DNA of 33,948 nucleotides from a virus: positions 1-33,948 of IMG/VR virus record IMGVR_UViG_3300007735_000646; one strand, 5' to 3'. Below are positions 24,960 through 31,700 of this stretch, piece after piece; positions within the stretch are counted from its first letter, which is position 1, and every line of letters starts with the position of its first letter. The translations under genes were made by a program, and so were the position numbers. The notes beneath the pieces are model-generated. The model ran no database searches, was not told the DNA's origin, and was given only the letters and a program-made list of their open reading frames with translations.

Positions 24960-25423
24960 TTCCAAACCCTTGGGTAATACTTGGTGTTCTACTGGCCTTA
25001 GCTGGCTTCTATGGCTATGGACACCATAAGGGATGGGTAGAGCGCGATGCTGAAATGCAGGCAGAGATTGCTGTCAGGAATGAAGAGGCTCGTACCAAGG
25101 AGCAAGAACTTGCTAAACAACTTAATGATCAATCGTCCAAACTAATGGAGGCAAACAATGCTATTACTGAAAAACAGTCTTCTCTTGACCGCGCTATTCG
25201 TGCTGGTCGGGTGCGGCTCCCGTCCCCAAGTTGCGTACAAACCAATGCAAATCCCACCCCTACCAGCGGAGATAGCAACAAAGCGGGAAGCGAATCTGAC
25301 ACAGAGACTCTCAGACTTATTGCTCAAATCGTCGCAGACGGAGACAAAGCAATCAACCAACTCAACGCCTGCATCTCAGCCTACGAACAAGTAATGGAGA
25401 AAGCAAATGGCAGTAAACGCTGA
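24956..25423 (+). CDS. Rz: Rz-like inner-membrane spanin subunit
   Basis: The 155-aa i-spanin has an N-terminal signal anchor, WVILGVLLALAGFYGYGH, followed by a long periplasmic coiled coil (KEQELAKQLNDQSSKLMEA). It joins the outer-membrane partner Rz1 to fuse the membranes in the last lysis step. The Rz1 gene lies entirely inside this one in another frame, which strongly supports both calls. It overlaps the endolysin gene by 17 nt. Confidence 0.85.
   Translation: MIPNPWVILGVLLALAGFYGYGHHKGWVERDAEMQAEIAVRNEEARTKEQELAKQLNDQSSKLMEANNAITEKQSSLDRAIRAGRVRLPSPSCVQTNANPTPTSGDSNKAGSESDTETLRLIAQIVADGDKAINQLNACISAYEQVMEKANGSKR
25158..25394 (+). CDS. Rz1: Rz1-like outer-membrane spanin lipoprotein, embedded in Rz
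   Basis: The 78-aa product has signal peptide KNSLLLTALFVLVGC with lipobox LVGC, the cysteine at residue 19. A proline-containing segment, YKPMQIPPLPAEIA, follows, as in other Rz1 proteins. The whole ORF lies in a different frame within Rz. GGAGG lies upstream of the ATG. It is the o-spanin partner that completes lysis of a Gram-negative host. Confidence 0.9.
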   Translation: MLLLKNSLLLTALFVLVGCGSRPQVAYKPMQIPPLPAEIATKREANLTQRLSDLLLKSSQTETKQSTNSTPASQPTNK

Positions 25424-26006
25424 ACAACTTAAACGCCTGCACATTGGTGTTGAATGGGTTGACCCATTGAACAATACCTTTGAGCGCTTTGGAATCGTTA
25501 CCATCAACCAGCAGGCTATGTTTATTGGCCAGTGTTCGCATGAGAGTGGCAACTTTAAGATGTTGCAAGAGAACCTGAACTACAAAGCGGCAACGCTTAT
25601 GAAGCTGTGGCCAAAGAGATTTCCTACTATTGAGATTGCCAACCAGTACGCAGGCAACGCACGGGCTATTGCCAACAAGGTTTACGCAGACCGTATGGGA
25701 AATAGAGATGAAGCATCTGGTGACGGATACCGGTTCAGGGGAAAAGGTCTGGTTCAACTTACCGGCCATTCCAATCATTTCCACGCTGGCAAAGCGCTTG
25801 GTGTGGACTTTGTTATGGAGCCTGATCTTGTGGCAACCCCTAAATATGCCGCACTTACCGCAGGCTGGTTCTGGTCAACACACAATCTCAATTCACCAGC
25901 GGATGCCCTTGACTTTGTTAAGGTCACCAAGATCATAAATGGCGGGACCATCGGGCTGGCCGATAGAGAAAAGCATGTGCGCGAGGCACTTGCTGTTATG
26001 GCTTAG
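25407..26006 (+). CDS. GH19-type endolysin
   Basis: The 199-aa enzyme is a chitinase-like (glycoside hydrolase 19) lysin that cuts the peptidoglycan glycan chain. The catalytic glutamate is in CSHESGNF (E46), with a second acidic residue at E55 in LQENLNY. Substrate-site motifs are GDGYRFRGKGLVQLTG and KVTKIINGG. No signal peptide or SAR segment is seen, so it needs the holin to leave the cytoplasm. It ends convergently with the minus-strand operon, overlapping its last gene by 3 nt. Confidence 0.92.
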   Translation: MAVNAEQLKRLHIGVEWVDPLNNTFERFGIVTINQQAMFIGQCSHESGNFKMLQENLNYKAATLMKLWPKRFPTIEIANQYAGNARAIANKVYADRMGNRDEASGDGYRFRGKGLVQLTGHSNHFHAGKALGVDFVMEPDLVATPKYAALTAGWFWSTHNLNSPADALDFVKVTKIINGGTIGLADREKHVREALAVMA

Positions 26007-26107
26007 TCGTTGTCCATGCTGAAGTAGAGGATGGCGATGATCACGCCAACCCCTACACAAGCACCTACCAGCAACAAAGCAATGATGGTCAGGATGCTTT
26101 CTATCAT
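26003..26107 (-). CDS. 34-aa single-span membrane peptide
   Basis: A small ORF reads MIESILTIIALLLVGACVGV followed by a second hydrophobic stretch and MDND. It is nearly all membrane helix. It is coupled to the upstream gene through ATGA, which supports translation. It lies at the end of the minus-strand operon and touches the endolysin stop. Function unknown. Confidence 0.45.
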   Translation of the reverse strand: MIESILTIIALLLVGACVGVGVIIAILYFSMDND

Positions 26108-26544
26108 GTGTTCTTATCCTTGAGTTTGGCTTCTATGGCTTCAATAAAACCATCAGAGTCCATTACTCGCCACATTTGATTGGCAACCAACTTTTCCTCA
26201 TCCGTCAGCCCAACCCATGTGCGCTGTGATGGGGTGGTGTTCCAATCTTGTACTTTTGCATCATCCAAAGACAAACCCCGCATCTTTGCAAAGTCTCTGA
26301 TTGCATCTACTGCTGGTGATGCTTCGTTAGCAGATGACAAAACAATGCGCTCCTTGCGTGATGTAAGCCAGCCCATGAAATCAAACAGTGCTCCAGCAAT
26401 GACAGGATGCGCCACAGGCTCTTGCTCTGGTTGTGCTAATGCTTCTTTGATGGACATGATTACGGCATGACATTCTTCGGTTGTAAGAATCTTTCTTCTT
26501 GCCTTTTTCAACGCCTCAAGCGCCATTTCTAATGTTTGTCTCAT
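26104..26544 (-). CDS. Hypothetical protein of early operon
   Basis: The 146-aa product starts with two short helices, MRQTLEMALEALKKARRKIL and a MSIKEALAQPEQEP stretch. A middle region with FMGWLTSRKERIV and a charged C-terminal helix follow. The N-terminal helix plus a Gln/Pro-rich linker is common in phage accessory proteins of unknown role. Coupled by ATGA to both neighbours. Confidence 0.65.
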   Translation of the reverse strand: MRQTLEMALEALKKARRKILTTEECHAVIMSIKEALAQPEQEPVAHPVIAGALFDFMGWLTSRKERIVLSSANEASPAVDAIRDFAKMRGLSLDDAKVQDWNTTPSQRTWVGLTDEEKLVANQMWRVMDSDGFIEAIEAKLKDKNT

Positions 26545-26741
26545 TGCTTGCTCTCCAGTTCTCTAACCCTGTCAGACAAAACACGTACCATCTCAGTTAG
26601 CACGGTAACCTCTGCAATTAACTGTGCTTCCTTGGATGGGTTACGGATGATCTCTTGCTTCACCTTAGACAACTTCTCCGTATCATTGAAGTCATCTTTA
26701 GACACTCTGTACGGTGCTGTTATGGCCACTGGTTTACGCAT
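26541..26741 (-). CDS. Small coiled-coil hypothetical protein
   Basis: The 66-aa product has a strong GGAGGA site. The C-terminal half, EVTVLTEMVRVLSDRVRELE, forms a heptad-like coiled coil. The N-terminus is polar. No family recognised; it lies directly after the repressor gene in the same operon. Confidence 0.65.
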   Translation of the reverse strand: MRKPVAITAPYRVSKDDFNDTEKLSKVKQEIIRNPSKEAQLIAEVTVLTEMVRVLSDRVRELESKQ

Positions 26742-26765
26742 AGTTCCTCCAACAGTTTATATGTG

Positions 26766-27350
26766 TCATGCGTTTTTCTCCTTCAAAAAAGATTGCACTA
26801 ACAAAATAAGATCATAAGTAGATGTCTTTTGCAATCTAGAACAAATCAATATTGCATCAACATCAGAATTGCTTAATGATTTAAATGAAGAATTATTGTT
26901 TTCAATATCTCCTTCGTACGTTTGTTCAACAAGGTTCTCAAACTCTACAAGTATCTCTTTGCTTGGCTTAGTTCTAGATGTTTCCCAATGGGCTATTGTT
27001 GATCTAAGTATTCCAAGCTTTTCAGCAACATCTTGCTGTCTAAGATTCTTACGCTTTCTTGCATAACGTATCCAATGAGACAAACTGTTTTGAGTTAAAT
27101 ACACATTTGGAATAAGCGATGAAGAATTCCTTAAATTTGACTCATTTCCAATTTCTAAACATTTTTGTTCAAAGAAATCACAAAGTCTATTTAATACACC
27201 AATTCGTGGATACGAAGCACCAGTCTCCCATCTTGCAACAGCTTGTTGACTAATGGAAATTGCATCAGCAACTTCCTGTTGGTTTAACCCAAGAGTAGTT
27301 CTCTCAAGTAATAATTGTTGTGCAAACTTATTCAACTTAGTCTTTTCCAA
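26766..27350 (-). CDS. Double-HTH (XRE/Cro-CI type) repressor
   Basis: The 194-aa protein carries two helix-turn-helix domains in tandem. The first is at residues about 9-64 (LGLNQQEVADAISISQQAVA then RWETG). The second is at about 90-143 (KNLRQQDVAEKLGILRSTIA then HWETS). One protein with two XRE units could bind a long palindrome as a monomer or dimer. It is the best candidate for the factor binding the three 21-bp operators. It has no internal methionine; TTG at 27350 is the likely start, coupled to the small ORF upstream. The gene is visibly more AT-rich than its neighbours, which suggests separate acquisition. Confidence 0.8.
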   Translation of the reverse strand: MEKTKLNKFAQQLLLERTTLGLNQQEVADAISISQQAVARWETGASYPRIGVLNRLCDFFEQKCLEIGNESNLRNSSSLIPNVYLTQNSLSHWIRYARKRKNLRQQDVAEKLGILRSTIAHWETSRTKPSKEILVEFENLVEQTYEGDIENNNSSFKSLSNSDVDAILICSRLQKTSTYDLILLVQSFLKEKNA

Positions 27351-27453
27351 GCAACCAAGTATGAAAATCTACAGGAACTTTACCAGCCACTTGGCACTGG
27401 TGGCAATACTCCCTGTAGCGTCTATCTAACTCTGCCCAATCACTGCTCTCCAT
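27337..27453 (-). CDS. 38-aa small ORF between ERF and repressor
   Basis: ATG at 27453 has AAGGAGA 8 nt upstream. The product is MESSDWAELDRRYREYCHQC followed by a short tail ending HTWLLGKD. It overlaps the end of ERF and the start of the repressor by 14 nt each, and so may couple translation of the repressor, which lacks its own ribosome site. The CHQC pair could bind metal. Confidence 0.5.
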   Translation of the reverse strand: MESSDWAELDRRYREYCHQCQVAGKVPVDFHTWLLGKD

Positions 27454-28189
27454 CTGATTCTCCTTCACCCAGTTGTGCGCCTAGTCGCTTTAAACGTAAT
27501 TGATAGTCAGATAACAAAGCAGTCATGTGATGGATTTCCAACTTCTTGGTTTGCTCTTCATTGGCTTCGCGCAGTTCACGTAACTTAGTCATCTTGGTAC
27601 GTGCCGCCATTGCTGACTTCTCTACTTTGTCACGCAACTCAAGCGTACCCTTCATGTAAGACTCTGATGAATCGTATATGCGTGGCTCCTTGTTGGGTAT
27701 GGCCATTGTGAAGACAGGACCACCAGCGGTAATTGTTTCTATAGTCTTTGGGCTTTCTACTTGCACAACAGAGCCGGGCTTTACGCCATCCAATGGGTTA
27801 ACTGCTGGCGCTAACTTGCGACTGGCCGCATTGCCATCGTCGTCGGACGGTGCGATGCCGCAGGCAGACATGAGGCTATACCTCCGCGCATAGGTCAAGG
27901 CACTAGCGTAGCCCTGTGGATCGTGTTTGATAGCAGGAAAGTGGACGATGCCGCACTCCAGCATTTCGCCAGACTCATGTACAAACACTGTCTCGCACAT
28001 GATGCCGTTATCGCAGTCGTAATTTTTTTGCAGTAAAAAGATGCCATTATCATTTAGTGCATCAATGACAGCTTCTATGCAGGCTGACAGATCAGCGTAC
28101 TTGCTACGGAAATGTGGGTTAGTAGATGTCTTGAGGGCTGGACCGAACTGACGTTGGGCTTTGACTAGTGCTGTGGCGATGGCTTTCAT
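27440..28189 (-). CDS. ERF-family single-strand annealing protein
   Basis: The 249-aa recombinase pairs complementary single strands for phage recombination. The ERF N-terminal domain shows KAQRQFGPALKTSTNPHFRS and then KYADLSACIEAVIDALNDNG. DPQGYASALTYARRYSLMSA is the typical core motif at about residues 92-111. The C-terminal part is a charged coiled coil. The ATG at 28189 is preferred because AAGGAA lies before it and it overlaps the exonuclease stop (ATGA); the frame is open further upstream. It works with YqaJ and RusA. Confidence 0.9.
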   Translation of the reverse strand: MKAIATALVKAQRQFGPALKTSTNPHFRSKYADLSACIEAVIDALNDNGIFLLQKNYDCDNGIMCETVFVHESGEMLECGIVHFPAIKHDPQGYASALTYARRYSLMSACGIAPSDDDGNAASRKLAPAVNPLDGVKPGSVVQVESPKTIETITAGGPVFTMAIPNKEPRIYDSSESYMKGTLELRDKVEKSAMAARTKMTKLRELREANEEQTKKLEIHHMTALLSDYQLRLKRLGAQLGEGESDGEQ

Positions 28190-29139
28190 TTGGCTTCCTT
28201 GATTGTTAGAGTTGACTGACGAATTGAATATGCTTCTTTTGCTGGTGTAATCTTTTCTGGCTGTGCTTTGAAGTGACGCATTGGCCATTTGATCTGCCAC
28301 TTGCCACATTTGGCCGTACTGAACTCTTGCATTTGCGTCTTGAGTTCTGCTTCTTTGGCTGATATTTCCTCTTCCATTCGCTTGATCTCTGCTTTAAGAG
28401 CGACGATTGCACTGGCTATGCCTTCAGCATGGTTGCCAAGATCGATGTCTTCTTCTTTAGCGTTTGGCCAGACGCGATCAGCATCTTTGCTGTCTGCTGG
28501 TGGATACCATGCTGTCTCACCAGTTTGGCGGAAGTTCTCTAAGCGTGATTCAAAGTCAATGGCCGCATTCCAGATGGTGTCCATCGTTTGCTCATGTGGT
28601 GTGAATAAGTAGATGCGTAGTTCCACGCCTGAATACAGACAGCCAATGGCCGCCCACTTCAGGCCGGTACACATCATCACGCCTTGTACTTGGATAGGAC
28701 CACGGTACAGGGGTAGGACTTCTTCAGGAGCCATCTTGGTTAACTTGGATTCAAGTACACCTTGGCCGGTGAGAACTATCTCGTCAGCACCTACTACATA
28801 AATACCTATCGAGGGATCATGTTTGATAGTTAAACCTAATAATGGTGCTGTTGCAATGGCATCTGCGCTGGCGGCCAGTGGTAATTGAGGATGCTTATAA
28901 GCTTCTTCAGGCATGACGTAGTTGTCTAACCCAAGGCGCTTGGCCATCTCCTTGATGATGGATTCCTCTAATGCGTTGCCCCAGTTGGCGGCTTCGCCTG
29001 CTTCTGTACGGGCATACTCACCTTGGATAGACTTCATGCAGAAGTTCAAGGTGTCATTGGCGCTTGCATATCTGGAGTGACCCAAAATGGCAGGCAATTG
29101 GGAGCAAGACAGCATTGTGTCTGAGGTAAGTTTAGGCAT
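28186..29139 (-). CDS. YqaJ-family viral exonuclease
   Basis: The 317-aa protein resects double-strand ends to give the single strands used by ERF. The nuclease core shows the acidic residues in GNALEESIIKE (E58), LAASADAIA (D93) and the E-x-K motif in GVLESKLTK (E130, K132). The C-terminal 90 residues form a coiled coil (KAEIKRMEEEISAKEAELKT), a usual tail of the family. It is the second gene of the minus-strand early operon and overlaps both neighbours. Confidence 0.92.
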   Translation of the reverse strand: MPKLTSDTMLSCSQLPAILGHSRYASANDTLNFCMKSIQGEYARTEAGEAANWGNALEESIIKEMAKRLGLDNYVMPEEAYKHPQLPLAASADAIATAPLLGLTIKHDPSIGIYVVGADEIVLTGQGVLESKLTKMAPEEVLPLYRGPIQVQGVMMCTGLKWAAIGCLYSGVELRIYLFTPHEQTMDTIWNAAIDFESRLENFRQTGETAWYPPADSKDADRVWPNAKEEDIDLGNHAEGIASAIVALKAEIKRMEEEISAKEAELKTQMQEFSTAKCGKWQIKWPMRHFKAQPEKITPAKEAYSIRQSTLTIKEAK

Positions 29140-29437
29140 GGTTTTCCTTGATTTTTAAGATGCGTTGTTGACGGCCAGACTTACCAGCGCGGGTGAGTCC
29201 TGTGTCGATGATGTACCCTTTGTCTAACAGCGCACGGAAACGTGCCGTAACGCTGGAATAAGGGTATTGGGGGAGGGTTGCTAAGACTTCGTCCTGAATA
29301 CAGCCTTGGTCAAATGAAGCAATAGCCTCATAGACAAGTTGCTCCATCTTAGGGGTGTCCACAGATGCGGCCGCCTCAATGCTGGTTACAGGGGAATCTT
29401 TGCGTACTAGCGTTTGCCAGAAAGTACCGAACTTCAT
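29132..29437 (-). CDS. Winged-helix DNA-binding protein, first gene of leftward operon
   Basis: The 101-aa product (start ATG at 29437, with GGAGAG 6 nt upstream) has a winged-helix pattern at about residues 33-95. It includes EQLVYEAIASFDQGCIQDEVL, then SSVTARFRALLDKGYIIDTG and a wing with SGRQQRILKI. It may be a regulator or an accessory factor of recombination. An ATG two codons earlier is possible but lies immediately after the ribosome site. Confidence 0.7.
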   Translation of the reverse strand: MKFGTFWQTLVRKDSPVTSIEAAASVDTPKMEQLVYEAIASFDQGCIQDEVLATLPQYPYSSVTARFRALLDKGYIIDTGLTRAGKSGRQQRILKIKENHA

Positions 29438-29476
29438 AGTCATCTCTCCATAATTGGTAGGTTGATGTTGCCGTAA

Positions 29477-29497
29477 ATGATTTCACGGTGAAAGCAT
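29477..29497. promoter_or_regulatory. 21-bp palindromic operator, copy 2 (leftward promoter)
   Basis: ATGATTTCAC-G-GTGAAAGCAT is a palindrome with 9 of 10 matches between arms. It overlaps the last two bases of the leftward -10 box and covers the start point. A protein bound here would block the leftward early operon. Confidence 0.75.
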
Positions 29498-29524
29498 TAT
29501 AGGACATATAAATTTAATTGTCCG
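29496..29524 (-). promoter_or_regulatory. Leftward early promoter
   Basis: On the minus strand, -35 CGGACA (29519-29524) and a perfect -10 TATAAT (29496-29501) are 17 bp apart. It drives the winged-helix, YqaJ, ERF and repressor genes. The -35 box overlaps the -35 of the rightward promoter on the other strand. Confidence 0.75.
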
Positions 29525-29547
29525 CTAAGTACATTCCCTAATAGTAT
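29518..29547 (+). promoter_or_regulatory. Rightward early promoter
   Basis: TTGTCC (29518-29523) and TAGTAT (29542-29547) are separated by 18 bp. The promoter is weaker in sequence than its leftward partner but has the same arrangement, with an operator starting inside the -10. It would drive the ribbon-helix-helix and RusA operon. Confidence 0.6.
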
Positions 29548-29566
29548 GCTTTCATAGTGATAGCAT
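29546..29566. promoter_or_regulatory. 21-bp palindromic operator, copy 3 (rightward promoter)
   Basis: ATGCTTTCAT-A-GTGATAGCAT matches the copies at 774 and 29477. It starts in the last two bases of the rightward -10 box, mirroring the leftward arrangement. One repressor could shut both early operons. Confidence 0.75.
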
Positions 29567-29578
29567 TACAATGTCTGC

Positions 29579-29785
29579 ATGAAGATTAAAAACGTACCAG
29601 TTCTAGTTCGTATCCGTCCATCGTCAAAGCAGATGCTGATTCGTGCGGCCAAAGACCAGCGCAGATCGCAGGCCAGCGTGGTGGATACGCTTATTGTTGA
29701 CAACCTTAGTCGCCAGTACGCCACTAGCGATGACAGGATCAGTCGCTTTTTTGGAGACAAAGATGCCAACACCGACAACCCGTAG
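29579..29785 (+). CDS. Ribbon-helix-helix DNA-binding protein
   Basis: The 68-aa protein has the RHH pattern: a strand PVLVRIRPSS, helix KQMLIRAAKDQRR and helix SQASVVDTLIVDNLSRQ. RHH proteins bind short operators as dimers. As the first gene of the rightward operon, facing the leftward one, it could be a Cro-like antagonist or an auto-regulator. No Shine-Dalgarno is evident before the ATG. Confidence 0.8.
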   Translation: MKIKNVPVLVRIRPSSKQMLIRAAKDQRRSQASVVDTLIVDNLSRQYATSDDRISRFFGDKDANTDNP

Positions 29786-29924
29786 GTATCCGCGTACTTT
29801 GCAGGAGGCTTTCCCGCAGGACTATCCTGAGTGGTTTGAAAAGCATAAGCCTGAGCCACGGTGGTACAGCGTTGGGCTGGCGCTTGCAACAGTTGCTGGC
29901 ATGTTGTACTGGGCTTTTAAATGA
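29763..29924 (+). CDS. Small membrane-anchored protein
   Basis: The 53-aa product begins MPTPTTRRYPRTLQEAFPQD and ends in a membrane helix, GLALATVAGMLYWAFK. GGAG lies about 8 nt before the ATG at 29763. It overlaps the preceding gene by 23 nt and the next by 4 nt (ATGA). Function unknown. Confidence 0.6.
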   Translation: MPTPTTRRYPRTLQEAFPQDYPEWFEKHKPEPRWYSVGLALATVAGMLYWAFK

Positions 29925-30157
29925 ATATTGAACAAGCGCATAGGTGGCTTGATAAGGTCAAGGAAGGATATAGATTGCCTCAACCTATGATTGATGAAGC
30001 ATTGTCTTTAACAGGGGATTTAGATGACATTCATGGTGAACTTTGTGGTGGATGGAGTGCCTGTTGGCAAGGGCAGGCCAAGATTCACCAGCAGGGGGCC
30101 ATTTGTGCGGACGTACACCCCCAAGAAAACGATGGACTACGAGGATGTAGTACGTGA
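29921..30157 (+). CDS. Small hypothetical protein overlapping RusA
   Basis: The 78-aa ORF has a plausible N-terminal half (MNIEQAHRWLDKVKEGYRLP then IDEALSLTGDL). Its last 44 residues are read out of frame over the start of RusA, an overlap of 134 nt. The N-terminal half looks like a genuine protein; the C-terminal part looks like unselected sequence, with many Cys, Gly and Gln. It is coupled by ATGA to the gene before it. Confidence 0.5.
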   Translation: MNIEQAHRWLDKVKEGYRLPQPMIDEALSLTGDLDDIHGELCGGWSACWQGQAKIHQQGAICADVHPQENDGLRGCST

Positions 30158-30452
30158 GACAGCCAGACTTGCGATGGGTGATACAAAGCCACTAGAAACG
30201 GCTGTATCAGTCTATCTCTACATACGTATGCCAATACCAGCAAGTTACTCTAAGGCGCGTACTAGAAACTGTTTAATGGGTGTGGAGAAGCATACAAAGA
30301 AGCCCGATTGGGACAACGTAGCCAAGGCAATAACCGATGCTTTAAACGGCATTGTTTACGTAGATGATTGTCAGATAGTCAGCGCGCACATCAAGAAGTT
30401 ATACGGTGCTGATCCATGTGTTGATGTGTTGGTCAAGGAGGAACTTGAATGA
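30024..30452 (+). CDS. rusA: RusA-family Holliday junction resolvase
   Basis: The 142-aa endonuclease cuts four-way DNA junctions. The strand VVDGVPVGKGRPRFT and the acidic active-site region KKPDWDNVAKAITDALNGIVYVDD are diagnostic: the Asp residues of DWDN and DALNG, with the VYVDD pair, form the metal site. The C-terminus has a short charged helix. It serves recombination and perhaps resolves concatemers before packaging. The next small ORF is coupled by ATGA. Confidence 0.92.
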   Translation: MTFMVNFVVDGVPVGKGRPRFTSRGPFVRTYTPKKTMDYEDVVRETARLAMGDTKPLETAVSVYLYIRMPIPASYSKARTRNCLMGVEKHTKKPDWDNVAKAITDALNGIVYVDDCQIVSAHIKKLYGADPCVDVLVKEELE

Positions 30453-30622
30453 ATGAAGAACTGCCAACTATTGAGGAACGGATTGAGCGCTTAGAACATC
30501 AGGTGGTGTTACTGGCTGAGTCGCTTGCACAGCACTCGCATGTTGTGCATATGCTGGCCAGACAGTTGCGGCATATATCCAATGAGTTAGATATTGAAAT
30601 ACCAAATCCAAGGACGATGTGA
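30449..30622 (+). CDS. Small coiled-coil protein
   Basis: The 57-aa ORF begins MNEELPTIEERIERLEHQVV with a leucine-heptad helix through about residue 48. Start and stop overlap both neighbours (ATGA and TGATG), which supports translation. Function unknown. Confidence 0.6.
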   Translation: MNEELPTIEERIERLEHQVVLLAESLAQHSHVVHMLARQLRHISNELDIEIPNPRTM

Positions 30623-31104
30623 TGAGAAAGAAATCCAAGTACAAGCCAAAGGGTGTGCGTCTAGACACAATGGCATGGGTTCAGTCTGGCATGAAGGTGG
30701 TGGCCAGTTTGCCTGAAGCTGGTGTGTTGCTCAGAATCAAGAACCATGATGCACTGACCAGCCTTACGCAAGGCACTGGCACAAGAGACAACATAGACAT
30801 CTTGGTGGCCGCCATGAATGTGTCTGAAGCGCTGGCCATGCTGGGTGTAGGCGAAGACTGGCGCGAGGAGATAAAGACAGCACAAGATGCGATCTTCACA
30901 ATGGGCAGGCGTGGATTGAGCAAGGGTAGGTTTTTGTTTACTGGTCCTGAGATGCAGGCTATGAACTTAGGCATGGACATACATGATGCTCAGTTAGAGA
31001 ACTGTACTGTGAAGCAATTAGAGGAAGCGCTTGGCATTGTCGAGCGCGAGATCAGACACAAGAGAGCAAGGTCAATTAAAGATGAAACGCTCTGTACCGT
31101 CTAG
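30622..31104 (+). CDS. Hypothetical early protein
   Basis: The 160-aa protein starts KKSKYKPKGVRLDTMAWV, has a Leu/Ala-rich middle (ILVAAMNVSEALAMLG) and a charged C-terminal helix. I know similar KYKPK-starting proteins from phage early regions but no function. It is coupled to the preceding small gene and overlaps the next by 23 nt. Confidence 0.7.
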   Translation: MRKKSKYKPKGVRLDTMAWVQSGMKVVASLPEAGVLLRIKNHDALTSLTQGTGTRDNIDILVAAMNVSEALAMLGVGEDWREEIKTAQDAIFTMGRRGLSKGRFLFTGPEMQAMNLGMDIHDAQLENCTVKQLEEALGIVEREIRHKRARSIKDETLCTV

Positions 31105-31357
31105 GTGGGGTGGCACTTACAAGCGCAGGCCAAAGCCAACACAAGAGCAGTTGGATAACCTAGCGCATGGCCAACGTATGTTAGAGATGGGTGAGGCAAG
31201 AGACTTGCTCAACACATGGCATAGGTTCAAAAATAAAGAGTGGGTGCGTGATGCGCTGGCGCGTACTGAAAAGTATTATGGGGTAGGTGCGCCTGAGCGT
31301 ATCAGGAAATACATGCGGCAAATACAAGATGAGGATTTTCCAGCACACGGCCAGTAG
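31082..31357 (+). CDS. Hypothetical early protein, last gene of rightward operon
   Basis: The 91-aa basic protein starts MKRSVPSRWGGTYKRRPKPT. A helical middle, EARDLLNTWHRFKNKEWVRDA, follows. The ATG at 31082 is preferred to longer forms, as the upstream part lies in the preceding gene. After it begins the gene-free boundary of the Rep module. The end of the gene carries one copy of a 14-bp repeat. Confidence 0.6.
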   Translation: MKRSVPSRWGGTYKRRPKPTQEQLDNLAHGQRMLEMGEARDLLNTWHRFKNKEWVRDALARTEKYYGVGAPERIRKYMRQIQDEDFPAHGQ

Positions 31358-31374
31358 TTGGAGGATTTTCCAGC
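31331..31374 (+). repeat. 14-bp direct repeat at end of phage operon
   Basis: GAGGATTTTCCAGC occurs at 31331-31344 and 31361-31374, 30 bp apart. The first copy is in the last codons of the preceding gene, the second just after its stop. It may be the scar of a small duplication at the module boundary. Confidence 0.75.
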
Positions 31375-31498
31375 GCCCGACACCAGCGGATTGCTATATC
31401 TATGCTTTGTAGCGCGAAGGTATTACATTGTAGTGATTTTGTGTTATCGATGCAAAAACCGGTAACGAATAGCCGCGGCCAGTGTTAAACCGCGGGTT

Positions 31499-31510
31499 AT
31501 AGCCGGCTAT
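31499..31510. promoter_or_regulatory. 12-bp perfect palindrome
   Basis: ATAGCCGGCTAT is a perfect palindrome in the leader of the Rep module, a possible binding site for the KorA-like regulator. Confidence 0.4.
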
Positions 31511-31576
31511 CTGGCCGGCGTTTAGTGCGTAGCGTTGGTGCTTTTTATGCATAGTCGTCGATTGTCAACAACTAAA

Positions 31577-31590
31577 TAGAAATATTTCTA
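31577..31590. promoter_or_regulatory. 14-bp perfect palindrome, candidate operator
   Basis: TAGAAATATTTCTA lies 110 bp before the first gene of the module. Its length and position are suited to a KorA-type autoregulatory operator, though it differs from the RK2 KorA site. Confidence 0.45.
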
Positions 31591-31700
31591 AAAACTAGGG
31601 TTTGTACCTATTACATAACGTAGTTAACGGCGTTATATTTTGTGCATCGGTTAGAAATAATCGATGTTTTTACAACCTACCTACTTATGGAGAGTAAACA

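Larger units (their letters stand above)
31358..31700. other. 343-bp gene-free boundary before the Rep module
   Basis: No gene is seen. From about 31440 the sequence turns rich in GCCGGC, CCGCGG and similar words typical of the module beyond. It contains the palindromes ATAGCCGGCTAT (31499-31510) and TAGAAATATTTCTA (31577-31590). It also holds TTATCGATGCA (31444-31454), shared with 297-307 on the far side of the module. Probably it holds the promoter and regulatory sites of the module. Confidence 0.65.
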
